From: Gracilibacteraceae bacterium
GTDB taxonomy: Bacteria; Bacillota; Desulfitobacteriia; Desulfitobacteriales; Syntrophobotulaceae
Length of the DNA: 45,712 nt
Assembly: GCA_031266805.1 (NCBI GenBank)
Contig: JAISAH010000020.1
Coordinates: forward strand, 1-45,712
Direction: 5' to 3'
The notes under the pieces: generated by a model
Databases searched by the model: none
What the model saw: only the letters and a program-made list of their open reading frames with translations
What the model was told of the DNA's origin: nothing
Part shown: in pieces, positions 10,186-19,329 of the stretch
How positions within the stretch are numbered: the stretch's first letter is position 1
How the letters are laid out: each line of letters opens with the position of its first letter
Program-made: the position numbers and the translations under genes

Positions 10186-11049
10186 ATGCCAGCGGTCAGC
10201 GACAGGGAACGGGCGAATATTCTCGCGGAAGCGCTGCCCTATATCCAAAAATTTGCCGGCGCCGTGATCGTCGTCAAATATGGCGGCCATGCTATGATCG
10301 ATCCGGAATTGAAAGAAAAAGTCATCCTGGACATTTTGCTGCTCAGTTCCGTCGGGCTGAAACCGGTGGTCGTGCATGGCGGCGGCCCGGAGATCAGCGC
10401 CATGCTGAAACGGGTCGGCAAAGAAAGCGCTTTTGCGCACGGGCTGCGCGTGACGGACGCCGAAACCGTGGAAATAGCCTCTATGGTGCTTGTGGGCAAA
10501 CTGAACACGGAAATAGTCTCTCTTTTGAATGCGCACGGCGGCCGGGCGGTCGGCCTTTCCGGTCATGACGCCCGTTTGCTGGTCGCGGAGAAAATTCAAA
10601 TGGAAGACGTCGACCTGGGTTTTGTCGGCGAGGTCAAAAAAGTTAACCCCGCCATAATCAACTGCCTGCTCGCGGAGGGCTATATCCCGGTCATATCGCC
10701 TTTGGCCGGCGGCGAAGGGCATGAGGCGTATAATGTCAACGCCGATACGGCGGCCGGTTGCATAGCCGGCGCCCTGAAAGCTGATAAACTGCTTCTGCTG
10801 ACCGATGTGCGCGGTATAATGCGCGACGTAAACGACGCGAGTACGCTTCTGCCGTTTATCGATCGCGATGAAATACCGGCGCTGATCGCGGACGGAACAT
10901 TGCGGGGCGGCATGATCCCTAAGGCGGAATGCGCCCTGAGCGCCTTGGATCTGGGTGTGCGCGGCGTACAGATCATAGACGGCAGGGAACCGCACGCCAT
11001 ATTACTGGAACTTTTTACAGCCGGCGGCGTCGGCACTATGATCGGCTGA
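10186..11049 (+). CDS. argB: Acetylglutamate kinase
   Basis: A 287-residue amino-acid kinase that phosphorylates N-acetylglutamate, the usual control point of the pathway. It shows VVKYGGHAM near the N-terminus, [10 protein letters not shown], and late motifs [21 protein letters not shown] and [14 protein letters not shown]. The ATG at 10186 has AAAGGGA upstream; a GTG at 10156 would overlap the argJ stop and adds an unconserved N-terminus. The N-terminal helix associated with the arginine-sensitive hexameric form is present (about residues 1-18). Confidence 0.96.
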   Translation: MPAVSDRERANILAEALPYIQKFAGAVIVVKYGGHAMIDPELKEKVILDILLLSSVGLKPVVVHGGGPEISAMLKRVGKESAFAHGLRVTDAETVEIASMVLVGKLNTEIVSLLNAHGGRAVGLSGHDARLLVAEKIQMEDVDLGFVGEVKKVNPAIINCLLAEGYIPVISPLAGGEGHEAYNVNADTAAGCIAGALKADKLLLLTDVRGIMRDVNDASTLLPFIDRDEIPALIADGTLRGGMIPKAECALSALDLGVRGVQIIDGREPHAILLELFTAGGVGTMIG

Positions 11050-11060
11050 GGTGGAAAAAT

Positions 11061-12251
11061 ATGGATATAACGAAATTGACGGAGACAGGCGAACAATGCC
11101 TGATGCGCACTTACGCCCGTTTACCGCTGGCGCTTTGCCGCGGTGAAGGTTCCTGGGTCTGGGATACCGAGGGTAAACGCTACCTTGATTTTGTCACGGG
11201 ACTCGCCGTCACCTCGCTCGGGCACTCCCATCCGGAGATCGTCCGGGTCATAAGGGAACAGGCGGGCCTGATGCTCCATTCGTCCAATTTGTATTGGAAT
11301 GAGCCGCAAGTGCGGCTGGCGCGGACACTGACCGAACATTCCTTCGCCGACAGGGCGTTTTTCTGCAACAGCGGAGCGGAAGCAAACGAGGGAGCGATAA
11401 AGCTGGCCCGAAAGTACGCCAAAAAACACTATGGTGAACATAAAACGAAGATCATCAGCCTGCGCGGATCGTTTCACGGTCGGACGCTGGCCACGGTGAC
11501 CGCCACCGGGCAGGAGCGGTACCATAAAGGTTATGAACCTCTGCCCGCTGATTTTGGCTACGCGGAACGCGACGACGCCGCCGCGCTGGAGGAAGTATTG
11601 GATGAACGCACAGCGGCGTTTTTTCTGGAGCCGGTGCTGGGCGAGGGCGGCGTGTTTCCGCTGAGCAAGGAATTCATGCTGGCCGCGAGAAATATTTGCG
11701 CGAAAAAAGGAATTTTGCTTGTCTTTGACGAAGTACAGGTTGGTATGGGCAGAAGCGGATACTTGTTTGCCCATGAAGCCTATGGCGTTACACCGGACGT
11801 TATGACGCTGGCTAAAGCTTTAGGCAATGGTATCCCTATCGGCGCCGTGCTGGCCGGCGGTCAGGCGGCGGAAACCTTCGCGCCGGGCGATCACGCCTCC
11901 ACATTTGGCGGTAATCTTCTGGCGGCGGCCGTGGCAACCCGGGTGACGGAGATCATGACTGAGGAAGGATTTTTGCCGGACGTGCGGGAGAAAAGCGCTT
12001 GGTTTGCCGCCGAGCTGGGAAAACTGGCCCGAAAGGCCGCTATCCCAGGACAGGTGCGGGGCATGGGCTTTATGCTTGGTTTGCCTGTCGGCGAGGCCGG
12101 GCCGCGTATTGTGGAGAGCTGCCGCCGGGAGGGATTGCTCGTGAATTGTGTCGGCGGCGACACATTGCGGTTTTTGCCGCCGCTGACTGTGTCCCGCGCG
12201 GAAATGGAAGAGGCGCTGGATATTTTAGATAAAGTTTTGGGGAACACCTGA
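11061..12251 (+). CDS. argD: Acetylornithine aminotransferase
   Basis: A 396-residue class III PLP aminotransferase that makes N-acetylornithine from the semialdehyde and glutamate. The PLP lysine is K252 in LAKALGNGIPIGAV. Other family motifs are FCNSGAEANEGAIKLARKY, GSFHGRT and VFDEVQVGMGR. I chose the ATG at 11061 for its GAGGTGG site and because the frame open to 10929 overlaps argB. It completes the argC-J-B-D set; argF, argG and argH are not in the window. Confidence 0.95.
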   Translation: MDITKLTETGEQCLMRTYARLPLALCRGEGSWVWDTEGKRYLDFVTGLAVTSLGHSHPEIVRVIREQAGLMLHSSNLYWNEPQVRLARTLTEHSFADRAFFCNSGAEANEGAIKLARKYAKKHYGEHKTKIISLRGSFHGRTLATVTATGQERYHKGYEPLPADFGYAERDDAAALEEVLDERTAAFFLEPVLGEGGVFPLSKEFMLAARNICAKKGILLVFDEVQVGMGRSGYLFAHEAYGVTPDVMTLAKALGNGIPIGAVLAGGQAAETFAPGDHASTFGGNLLAAAVATRVTEIMTEEGFLPDVREKSAWFAAELGKLARKAAIPGQVRGMGFMLGLPVGEAGPRIVESCRREGLLVNCVGGDTLRFLPPLTVSRAEMEEALDILDKVLGNT

Positions 12252-12281
12252 AAACAAGATACCAGAAAAAGGGGATCAAAT

Positions 12282-13472
12282 ATGAAACTTTCTCAACGCA
12301 TAATGGCGATAAAACCGTCCGCCACGCTGGCGGTTGACGCTAAAGCCACGGAACTCAAGGCGCAGGGTAAAAATGTCATTTCTTTTGGCGCCGGCGAACC
12401 GGATTTCATCTCGCCGGAGGCGGCTTTTGCCTACGCGCGCCGGGCTATGGACGAAGGACGGACCCATTATCCGCCTACCCCGGGCATACCGGATCTGCGC
12501 CGGGAGATAAGCGATTATTATAAGCGGCGCTTTGGTTTGCCGGTCGAACCGGCGCAGATCGTCGTGGGCTGCGGCGCGAAACCGATGATTTATGAAGCGC
12601 TGGCCGCCATTGTTGACGCGGGGGACGAAGTTATCCTTCTGGCGCCGACTTGGGTGAGCTATATAGAACAGATACGGCTGGTGGACGGCAAAGTGGTCGT
12701 CGTCGATACGGAGAAAACGAATTTTATCCCGGATTTACAGATAACGGAACAGGCGATTACGCCGCGCACGACGGCGATTTTACTCAACTCTCCTTCCAAT
12801 CCGACCGGGATCATGTATGGCGAGGATATTTTGCGGGGACTGGGCGCCTTGGCGGTCAAACACGATTTATGGCTTATTTGGGATGAAATATATGAACAGT
12901 TGGTGTACGGGGAAAACCGGCATTTTCATCCGCAGCAGCTCATGCCGGAGCTCGCGGAGCGCATTATTACTATAAACGGGGTGAGCAAGACCTACGCCAT
13001 GACCGGCTGGCGCATAGGATACGCTTTGGGACCGCGGAAAGTTATGGATAAAATAAACGCTTTTCAAAGCCATCTCACTTCCGGAGCGACCTCAATCGCG
13101 CAATGGGCGGCGCTGGGTGTTATGCGGGAGAGCGAGGCGGATATGCGTAAAATGAGGGAGGCGTTTCAGGCCCGGCGTTCTTTGATTTGCGGCTTGCTGG
13201 CCGCGATGCCGCTTATCAGCTTTCCGGAGCCGCAGGGCGCTTTTTATGTCTTTATTAATATAAAAAATTGCTTAAACAAATCATATAAAGGGCAATTATT
13301 GAAAGATGACATCGAATTTTGCGCGGCGCTGCTTGAAGCCGAATTGGTGGCCGTCGTGCCGGGCAGCGCGTTTTTCGCTCCCGGTTATTTGAGAGTTTCC
13401 TACGCGACCGGGGAAGACGCCATCAGGGAGGGGATGTCCAGGTTGCGAAGATTTTTGGCGGAAATCAAATAA
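12282..13472 (+). CDS. Aspartate/aromatic-type PLP aminotransferase (class I)
   Basis: A 396-residue fold-type I aminotransferase of the Ib (AspB/PatA) subgroup. Visible motifs are SFGAGEPDF, the PLP-contacting LNSPSNPTG, DEIYEQLVYG and the Schiff-base lysine K236 in NGVSKTYAMTGWRIGY. The likely reaction is aspartate + 2-oxoglutarate = oxaloacetate + glutamate; other substrates such as prephenate are possible in this subgroup. It lies 30 bp after argD and is probably in the same transcript, which would link aspartate and glutamate supply to arginine synthesis. Confidence 0.9.
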   Translation: MKLSQRIMAIKPSATLAVDAKATELKAQGKNVISFGAGEPDFISPEAAFAYARRAMDEGRTHYPPTPGIPDLRREISDYYKRRFGLPVEPAQIVVGCGAKPMIYEALAAIVDAGDEVILLAPTWVSYIEQIRLVDGKVVVVDTEKTNFIPDLQITEQAITPRTTAILLNSPSNPTGIMYGEDILRGLGALAVKHDLWLIWDEIYEQLVYGENRHFHPQQLMPELAERIITINGVSKTYAMTGWRIGYALGPRKVMDKINAFQSHLTSGATSIAQWAALGVMRESEADMRKMREAFQARRSLICGLLAAMPLISFPEPQGAFYVFINIKNCLNKSYKGQLLKDDIEFCAALLEAELVAVVPGSAFFAPGYLRVSYATGEDAIREGMSRLRRFLAEIK

Positions 13473-13507
13473 ATACACAAAAAAAGACATTTTTTATAAA
13501 AAAACTA

Positions 13508-13537
13508 TAGACAAATGAAATAGATTAATGTTAAAAT
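13508..13537 (+). promoter_or_regulatory. Predicted promoter of the pilus assembly operon
   Basis: -35 TAGACA (13508-13513), 18-bp spacer, -10 TAAAAT (13532-13537), set in an AT-rich stretch that contrasts with its surroundings. The only good promoter before the eight-gene pil operon. Confidence 0.6.
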
Positions 13538-13543
13538 CATGAT

Positions 13544-13652
13544 GCGGCATGGTGGTATCGGACGGACGCGGCTTTGCCGCCGTAAAGAATAGTAAAGATA
13601 ATAAAGCGCTGTCCGCTTATTTCAGGCGGCGCATGATAAGGGAGGGATGTGT
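13544..13652 (+). promoter_or_regulatory. Structured 5' leader of the pilus operon, class unknown
   Basis: About 110 bases separate the predicted transcription start from the first start codon. The region holds a perfect hairpin GCGGC-TTT-GCCGC (13568-13580), flanked by a longer-range match of CGGAC (13559-13563) with GTCCG near 13611-13618, and near-complementary ends, ATGCGGC at the 5' side and GGCGCAT close to the start codon. A closed multibranch fold is therefore possible. It does not show the conserved bases of the c-di-GMP-I or -II riboswitches as I know them. A regulatory role is inference. Confidence 0.35.
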
Positions 13653-14240
13653 GTGGCTCTCGGTCAACCCAAGCGGCGAGGAAGGCTGAACTCGCTGATG
13701 GCTCTTGTTCGCCGGCACGGAATGTGGCGGGTCATATTGCCGTTGGCGCTGATTCCTATTTTGGCGGTTATTTTGTTTTTGAATCTGTCACAACAGGCGC
13801 CGGGAGGGGAAAAAGAGAATATTCCTGTTTTGGCGGCGGCGTCCGGCAATGAAAATGTGGTGGAAATTCTGCCTCAGACGGAAAGGGACGGTGAAACGCC
13901 TTTGCCCGGCGAGGAAGGCGAGGCGGCGCCGACCGGAGAAGCGGAGGGAGAAAGCGCCCTGATTAATACGGGCGACCGGCTTTATCCGACTAAAGATCCT
14001 TTTGCCGACGCGGAATTGACGAATGTTACTTTTGTCGGAGCGCTTTTAAGCGGAGACGGATCCGGTGTGGCTATGCTGAGGGCGGACAGTACCTCCTACA
14101 TAGTGAGGACTAGTGACTTCGTCGGCAAGTCAGCCTGGCAGGTGGTGGCGCTGGCGGCGGATTCCGTGACGCTGAAGAACGGAGCTATGACGAGGGTGCT
14201 TTATATGGCAAAGCCGGATCTAACGGATATCATCAAATAA
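13653..14240 (+). CDS. PilP-like pilus assembly membrane protein (tentative)
   Basis: A 195-residue protein with a short basic cytoplasmic end, one membrane segment around residues 27-45 (ILPLALIPILAVILFLNL), an acidic, low-complexity linker (EGEAAPTGEAEGE) and a C-terminal beta-rich domain. That domain starts TKDPFADAELTNVTFVGALL and ends with a threaded G-x-V pattern; the DPF opening and layout recall PilP, which joins PilN/PilO to the secretin. The GTG at 13653 is preferred over the ATG at 13647, since GGGAGG is 7 bp from the former and only 1 bp from the latter. Identity rests on layout and position as first gene of the operon, so it is moderate. Confidence 0.6.
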   Translation: MALGQPKRRGRLNSLMALVRRHGMWRVILPLALIPILAVILFLNLSQQAPGGEKENIPVLAAASGNENVVEILPQTERDGETPLPGEEGEAAPTGEAEGESALINTGDRLYPTKDPFADAELTNVTFVGALLSGDGSGVAMLRADSTSYIVRTSDFVGKSAWQVVALAADSVTLKNGAMTRVLYMAKPDLTDIIK

Positions 14241-14255
14241 CGAAAGGAGCTGAGA

Positions 14256-15461
14256 GTGTTGTTTGGCACCGAATCGCGAAAGGGCGTTTCAAGAGGAATA
14301 ATCGTTTTAATTTTTTTGAGTTTGGTGTTTTGCGCGTTTCCGGCGTTTGCCGCCGAAGTGTCCGAGGTCGGAGAAGCGGAATATGTAGTTCGGGCGGGAG
14401 ACACTTTGGAAGGCATCGCCCGCCAATACGGGGTTGATGTGAACGAGCTGGCTGCTCTGAACGGCATCACGAACAAAAGTTTGATCAACACAGGTCAGAC
14501 GCTTAAAATCCCGGGGATCGAACCGGCGCCCGCCGCAGAGACGACGCCGGGGGCGCCTAACGCTTCTTGGGATTCGTCCTATATTTCCATTGACGTGCGG
14601 GAAGTCGATATCAGGGATGTGCTTTCCGCTTTGGCGGTCAGCACTGGCACCAATATCGTCTATAAAGGCGGCGCCACGGATATCACTTTGCGGCTGGAAA
14701 ACATCACGCCGCTCGCCGCGCTGGACTATGTGACGCGGATCGCCAACCTGATATACCAGCGCGAGGGCGGGATGATCATAGTCGCTTCGCGCAGCGATAT
14801 GAGAAGTTATTTTTATGAGGAAGAAGCTATCGCTCTCTTTAAGTTTCATTATCTGACTGGGAATCAGGTGGCGGAGAAATTTACAGGATTCATGCCGGCT
14901 TCGATCAATTTTGTGTATCATGAAGGCGGAAGGCGCTATCTATGGGCGAAGGGCCTGCCGGGAGAACTGGCGCGGATACGAGAGGTGCTGGAAGTGATGG
15001 ATACTCCGGATAACATCATGAGCGGCAGCGACGCTATACCTGATCATTTGCGATACATCCAGCTTTCTTATCTGAACGCGACGGATTTCGGCACGATACT
15101 GACAGGTCTCGGTTTTGCGAGCGGTTGGGCTTTGCAGAACGATTCCATGAATTTGCTCTATTTGGGTAATGAGGATGATTTCGCCGTCATAGCTAAAATC
15201 CAGGAGATTGTCGATGTTAAACAATCGTCGACAACGGTCAAGCGGGTGATAGATTTCACGACTGATCCGGATGAAGGCTACGAACGTTTGCAGATCCGCC
15301 GGGATTTGATCTGTGAGATGACCGGCATTTCCCCGTCGCGCTTCTATATATCCAGCAATATCGCTAAATCCAGCGGCAGCACCAGGTATATCATGTATCT
15401 GCGCGGCACGCCGGAAGAAGCGGCGGAAGTCGAGCGAGTCGTCACGCAAATCGGCGAGTGA
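14256..15461 (+). CDS. Secretin-like protein with LysM and N-domains but no pore domain
   Basis: A 401-residue exported protein. A signal peptide (about 1-29, ending FPAFAAE) is followed by a LysM domain at about 42-87 (YVVRAGDTLEGIARQYGVDV to GQTLKIPG), then a secretin/TonB short N-domain (SIDVREVDIRDVLSALAVST) and one or two further secretin N-domains (around YFYEEEAIALFKFHYLTG and LRYIQLSYLNATDFGTIL). It stops at about residue 400 without the C-terminal secretin beta-barrel and without its VPxLGDIPxLG-type motif. In PilQ the N-domains bind PilP and the barrel crosses the outer membrane; this protein could dock to PilP and to peptidoglycan but cannot itself be a secretin pore. The GTG start has AAAGGAG upstream. 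Confidence 0.75.
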   Translation: MLFGTESRKGVSRGIIVLIFLSLVFCAFPAFAAEVSEVGEAEYVVRAGDTLEGIARQYGVDVNELAALNGITNKSLINTGQTLKIPGIEPAPAAETTPGAPNASWDSSYISIDVREVDIRDVLSALAVSTGTNIVYKGGATDITLRLENITPLAALDYVTRIANLIYQREGGMIIVASRSDMRSYFYEEEAIALFKFHYLTGNQVAEKFTGFMPASINFVYHEGGRRYLWAKGLPGELARIREVLEVMDTPDNIMSGSDAIPDHLRYIQLSYLNATDFGTILTGLGFASGWALQNDSMNLLYLGNEDDFAVIAKIQEIVDVKQSSTTVKRVIDFTTDPDEGYERLQIRRDLICEMTGISPSRFYISSNIAKSSGSTRYIMYLRGTPEEAAEVERVVTQIGE

Positions 15462-15468
15462 CGGTGGC

Positions 15469-16545
15469 GTGATGGAGAACGGTATTGATGAACTTTTGCG
15501 GCGGACGGTGCGGAAAAAAGGTTCCGATCTGCATATCGCCGTGGCTAAAAAGCCGTGTATCCGCATCAACGGCGCCCTGACTGAAGAAGACGATTGGCCG
15601 CCGCTGAGACCGCAGGAAGTGGAAGATTTGCTGCTGCCCATACTGAAAGAGGAGCAAATCTCCCATCTGCGGGAAGTATGGGAGTTAGATTTCTCTTACG
15701 CCATTCAGGATTGCGGCCGGTTTCGCGGCAATATCATCTGGCAGCGCGGTACTTTGGCGGCGGTTTTTCGGGCCGTACCCTTTATAATTCCCAAGTTTGA
15801 CGATCTCGGTCTGCCGGAAGACGCGCGGCGGCTCTGCTCGCTGACGCGGGGGCTGGTACTCGTGACCGGGCCGACCGGCAGCGGCAAATCCACGACGCTG
15901 GCGGCCATGATAAACCTAATCAATGAGACCCACGCCCATAATATCGTGACGGTCGAAGATCCGATAGAGTTTTTGCACAGCCATAAGGCTTCCATCGTCC
16001 GCCAGCGGGAGATAGGCACGGACACGCATAGTTTTGCCAACGCGCTCCGGCAGGTGTTAAGGCATGATCCGGACGTCATCATGATCGGGGAAATGCGGGA
16101 CATTGAGAGCATCGGCATTGCCGTGACCGCGGCGGAAACCGGTCATTTGGTTTTTTCCACCTTGCATACGCAGACGGCGCCGCTGACTATTTCCCGCATC
16201 ATCGATTCCTTTCCAGAAGGACAGCGGCAGCAGATAAGACAACAGTTAGCCAATTCTCTGCGAGCGGTCATTTCGCAAAAACTCATGCCTACGGCGGACG
16301 GGCGGGGGCGGGTGGCGGCTGTTGAATATATGATCGATACGCCGGCAGTGCGCAGTATTATCCGGGAAGGCAAGGAACATCAGTTGTACAGCAGTATTCA
16401 GACAGGGCAGCACGTGGGGATGCAAACCCTTGATCAGGCGCTCTTGCGGCTCATGCAGCAGGGAAAAGTGAACCGCAAGGACGCGCTGGAGAACGCGGTG
16501 GACAGAAGCGAGCTGGAACGGTTGATACAGCAGGCTGTATTTTAA
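15469..16545 (+). CDS. pilT: Type IV pilus retraction ATPase PilT
   Basis: A 358-residue secretion ATPase. It has Walker A GPTGSGKST, the Asp box, Walker B-type DPDVIMIGEMRD and the His box TGHLVFSTLHT. The C-terminal segment AVRSIIREGKEHQLYSS corresponds to the AIRNLIRE helix that marks PilT rather than PilB. In type IV pili PilT powers pilus retraction. The GTG at 15469 is followed at once by an in-frame ATG at 15472; either may be used, and the Shine-Dalgarno site is weak, so translation may be coupled to the previous gene. Confidence 0.92.
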   Translation: MMENGIDELLRRTVRKKGSDLHIAVAKKPCIRINGALTEEDDWPPLRPQEVEDLLLPILKEEQISHLREVWELDFSYAIQDCGRFRGNIIWQRGTLAAVFRAVPFIIPKFDDLGLPEDARRLCSLTRGLVLVTGPTGSGKSTTLAAMINLINETHAHNIVTVEDPIEFLHSHKASIVRQREIGTDTHSFANALRQVLRHDPDVIMIGEMRDIESIGIAVTAAETGHLVFSTLHTQTAPLTISRIIDSFPEGQRQQIRQQLANSLRAVISQKLMPTADGRGRVAAVEYMIDTPAVRSIIREGKEHQLYSSIQTGQHVGMQTLDQALLRLMQQGKVNRKDALENAVDRSELERLIQQAVF

Positions 16546-16556
16546 CGGAGGTTGGC

Positions 16557-17780
16557 ATGGCGTTATTCCGATATGAAGCTTTTAATATACAGGGACAGGT
16601 CGTTTCTGGCGAAATAAGCGCGGACACGCAGACGGCGGCCATAAACCGTTTGCATGAAGGCGGGCTTACGGCTTATGATTTGCAGGAAACGAAGGATAAA
16701 GCGAAGAAGAAAAGCAAGGCGCTTTTCAGCGCCCAAAAAGTTACTTTAGGCGATCTTTCCGTGTTCAGCCGCCAACTGGGCGTGATGATCAACGCCGGTA
16801 TTCCGGTGACACGGGCGATTTCCACTTTGAGCAAGCAAACGTCGAACCAGACGATGGCTGGAGCGCTGGAAGCGATAGCCCGGGATGTGGAAGGCGGTTC
16901 CGGTCTCGGCGACGCCTTTGAGCGCCATCCTAAAATTTTTAACGAACTATATGTGTCGATGCTCCGGGCCGGCGAACTGGGCGGAATTTTGGAAACCACG
17001 CTCATGCGTCTGGCCGAGCAGCTGCGCCGCGATAAACAGTTGAGCGACAGCGTAAACAGCGCGATGAATTATCCCCGCATAATCATGATTTTTGCCGGCG
17101 TGGTATTTTTGGTCATGTTGATAGTTATGGTGCCGATTTTTGAGAACATGATCGTAGAAGGGGCGGAAATACCGGCTATTTCCCAATTCATTTTTGCTTG
17201 GTCAAGCAGTATCCGTAAGTTTTGGTACTTCTGGATTTTGGGAACGGCCGTGCTTATTATTTTGGTCATGGCATTTGTAAAAAGCCCGACCGGACACCGG
17301 TTATATGAAAACAACAAACTGCATATGCCGGTTTTTGGCGAAATAAACCTCAAATCTGTTATCGCCCGTTTTTGCCGCACTCTGGCCACGCTGCTTGAAG
17401 GCGGCATCCCGATCGTGCAGGCTTTGCAAAGCGCGGGTCCGACCGCCGGCAGCGACGTGCTGGCCGCGGTCGTGGCGACGGCGGCCCATCAAATTGAGGA
17501 AGGGCGCAGCATAGCGGCGCCCCTTGAGCAAAGCGGCGTATTTCCGCCGATGGTCACGCATATGATAGCCGTCGGTGAGGAATCGGGAACTTTGCCGGAA
17601 CTGTTAGACCGGGTCGCTGATTTTTATGAGGAAGACGTGGCGCTGCTTTCGCGTCAGCTGGCCCAACTGCTTGAGCCGTTCATGCTTATCGGCATCGGCG
17701 TGCTGGTCGGTGGCATGATTATCGCCATGTATATTCCCATGTTTTCCTCGTTGGTCAATAGCGCCAATACTGGCGGCTGA
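16557..17780 (+). CDS. pilC: Type IV pilus / type II secretion inner-membrane platform protein PilC
   Basis: A 407-residue polytopic protein of the GspF/PilC family with two repeated T2SSF domains (about 70-195 and 272-395) that share the pattern FSRQLGVMINAGIPVTRA / FCRTLATLLEGGIPIVQA. Three membrane segments are visible: IFAGVVFLVMLIVMVPIF, FWYFWILGTAVLIILVM and one near the C-terminus (IGIGVLVGGMIIAMYIPM). It is the platform for the PilB and PilT motors. Located 11 bp after pilT with a GGAGG site. Confidence 0.94.
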   Translation: MALFRYEAFNIQGQVVSGEISADTQTAAINRLHEGGLTAYDLQETKDKAKKKSKALFSAQKVTLGDLSVFSRQLGVMINAGIPVTRAISTLSKQTSNQTMAGALEAIARDVEGGSGLGDAFERHPKIFNELYVSMLRAGELGGILETTLMRLAEQLRRDKQLSDSVNSAMNYPRIIMIFAGVVFLVMLIVMVPIFENMIVEGAEIPAISQFIFAWSSSIRKFWYFWILGTAVLIILVMAFVKSPTGHRLYENNKLHMPVFGEINLKSVIARFCRTLATLLEGGIPIVQALQSAGPTAGSDVLAAVVATAAHQIEEGRSIAAPLEQSGVFPPMVTHMIAVGEESGTLPELLDRVADFYEEDVALLSRQLAQLLEPFMLIGIGVLVGGMIIAMYIPMFSSLVNSANTGG

Positions 17781-17825
17781 ATTGAGGAACCTTTAATAGA
17801 GTAGTTTTTACAAAGGTGGTGTGAT

Positions 17826-18758
17826 ATGGCAAAAAAGATGATAGGTCTTGAGTTTGACGTACATGAGCTGAGAGCGGTGGAGATGAACGGCGACCGGGTG
17901 GACGCGTATGGCAAGGCGCCTATGCCGCCGGGAGTCATTGAGGAAGGATTTATCGCCCGGCCGGACGAAGCCAGCCGAGCTTTGAAAGCACTGCTGAAAC
18001 AGAACTCATTCAAGTCTACCGATGTTTGTATCGGAGTCAATAATCAGAACGTCATCGTACGCATGGCTTCGTTTCGCAAGATGACGCCGGAAAAACAGCG
18101 TAATCTCATCATGCTTCAGGCGCAGGAATTCATACCGCTGCCGCTGGCGGAGCTGCAGCTGGATTATGTGCCGTGCCAGACGCGCATGAACGGGCAGGAA
18201 GAGTTTTTGAATGTTCTGCTGGTGGGGGCGCGCAAGAAAATGCTGCAAGAGATCATGCATGTCGCCTCCAGTGCCAAGTTGGTGATCCATGATATTGACG
18301 CCGGTCTCTTGGCGGCGGGGCGCGCCGCTTTGTCCGCCAGCCGCTCGGAAGTTTTTGGCGTGATGCAGTTCGAGAGCGGCACCTTGAATATTCTGATCTT
18401 TAGCGGTGATACGATAGCCTTTGCTCGTTCGGTGCAGATGGCGCCGGGTATCCGGCAGGAAATAATCCGCGGCGGCGCCTTGACGGAAATGTGCATCACT
18501 TCGCTGAAAGAGGTCCTGGCGGCGGAAATGACCTCGTCCGTCAATTATTACCGGATGCAGAATGATCAACCATTAGAGGTGGTTTATTTATACGGAATGG
18601 CGGCTGAGGACGAGCTGCAGCGTATCGCGACCCATGTGGGCGGACAGATAGGCATCAATGTCAGCGTGCCCAAACTGTATCAGTCGATCGCCAGCTTGCT
18701 GCCTGTACAGATATACGCCGGATGCATCAGTTTGGCAAAAAAAGGGATGGAGGTGTGA
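17826..18758 (+). CDS. pilM: Type IV pilus assembly ATPase-fold protein PilM
   Basis: A 310-residue actin-like (FtsA/PilM) protein, starting KKMIGLEFDVHELRAVEM. It has a phosphate-binding-like start, VGVNNQNVIVR-type strands and MLQAQEFIPLPLAELQLDY, a PilM-family motif. It is cytoplasmic and binds the N-terminus of PilN. AAAGGTGG precedes the ATG. The next gene starts 1 bp after the stop, so the two are translated together. Confidence 0.88.
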   Translation: MAKKMIGLEFDVHELRAVEMNGDRVDAYGKAPMPPGVIEEGFIARPDEASRALKALLKQNSFKSTDVCIGVNNQNVIVRMASFRKMTPEKQRNLIMLQAQEFIPLPLAELQLDYVPCQTRMNGQEEFLNVLLVGARKKMLQEIMHVASSAKLVIHDIDAGLLAAGRAALSASRSEVFGVMQFESGTLNILIFSGDTIAFARSVQMAPGIRQEIIRGGALTEMCITSLKEVLAAEMTSSVNYYRMQNDQPLEVVYLYGMAAEDELQRIATHVGGQIGINVSVPKLYQSIASLLPVQIYAGCISLAKKGMEV

Positions 18759-18759
18759 T

Positions 18760-19317
18760 ATGTACGGTGTAAGCTTACTGCCGCCTGAATATAAGACGCA
18801 GCTACAGGAGGGAAAACGCTCCCGGCTGGTCGTACTCATCGCGGTTATCGTGGCCGCCGTCATGCTGGTGCTTTTTATGCTCACGATGGTGTTTAAGTGG
18901 AGTTTTTTGAGTAATATAAGCGCGCTGGAAGCGGAACAGGAACAGTTGCAGACCCAGATCAATGAATTGAAAGACGAAGAAATCATCGTAAATGAAATAA
19001 TGAACACTACGCTGAATATCAGCGAACTCCTCGTCTCCGCCAGCAAGCTGAGTACAAATATCATCAGGATAGGCGACGCGTTGCCGGAGAGAGTGGCGGT
19101 TACGGAGATAACGCTGGAGTACGATTTAGAGACTATTACCGGTACATTGCAGTTGCAGGCGCCAGACGAACTGACTCTCCAGCAATGCGAGGCGCAGCTG
19201 CGCCTGCTGAGCGGGGTGACAAGTGTGACTTGGAGCGAAATGACGACTACGGGCACCGGTCTTATGCCAGCGAGTTGCAAGATGACATTGAAAGTGCAGC
19301 GCGTCGCGCTGATTTAG
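18760..19317 (+). CDS. pilN: Type IV pilus assembly protein PilN
   Basis: A 185-residue bitopic protein. The N-terminal MYGVSLLPPEYK matches the conserved INLLP-type PilM-binding motif. One membrane segment (LVVLIAVIVAAVMLVLFML) is followed by a coiled coil (ALEAEQEQLQTQINELKDEE) and a ferredoxin-like domain. The ATG at 18760 has GGAGG 6 bp upstream. It pairs with PilO. Confidence 0.88.
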   Translation: MYGVSLLPPEYKTQLQEGKRSRLVVLIAVIVAAVMLVLFMLTMVFKWSFLSNISALEAEQEQLQTQINELKDEEIIVNEIMNTTLNISELLVSASKLSTNIIRIGDALPERVAVTEITLEYDLETITGTLQLQAPDELTLQQCEAQLRLLSGVTSVTWSEMTTTGTGLMPASCKMTLKVQRVALI

Positions 19318-19329
19318 GAGGGAATGAGC

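Noticed and set aside
13544-13652. c-di-GMP riboswitch or T-box before the pilus genes
   Set aside because: The short GGTGGTA and GGACGC strings drew attention, but neither the conserved riboswitch bases nor a T-box antiterminator with terminator is present. Kept only as an unclassified structured leader.
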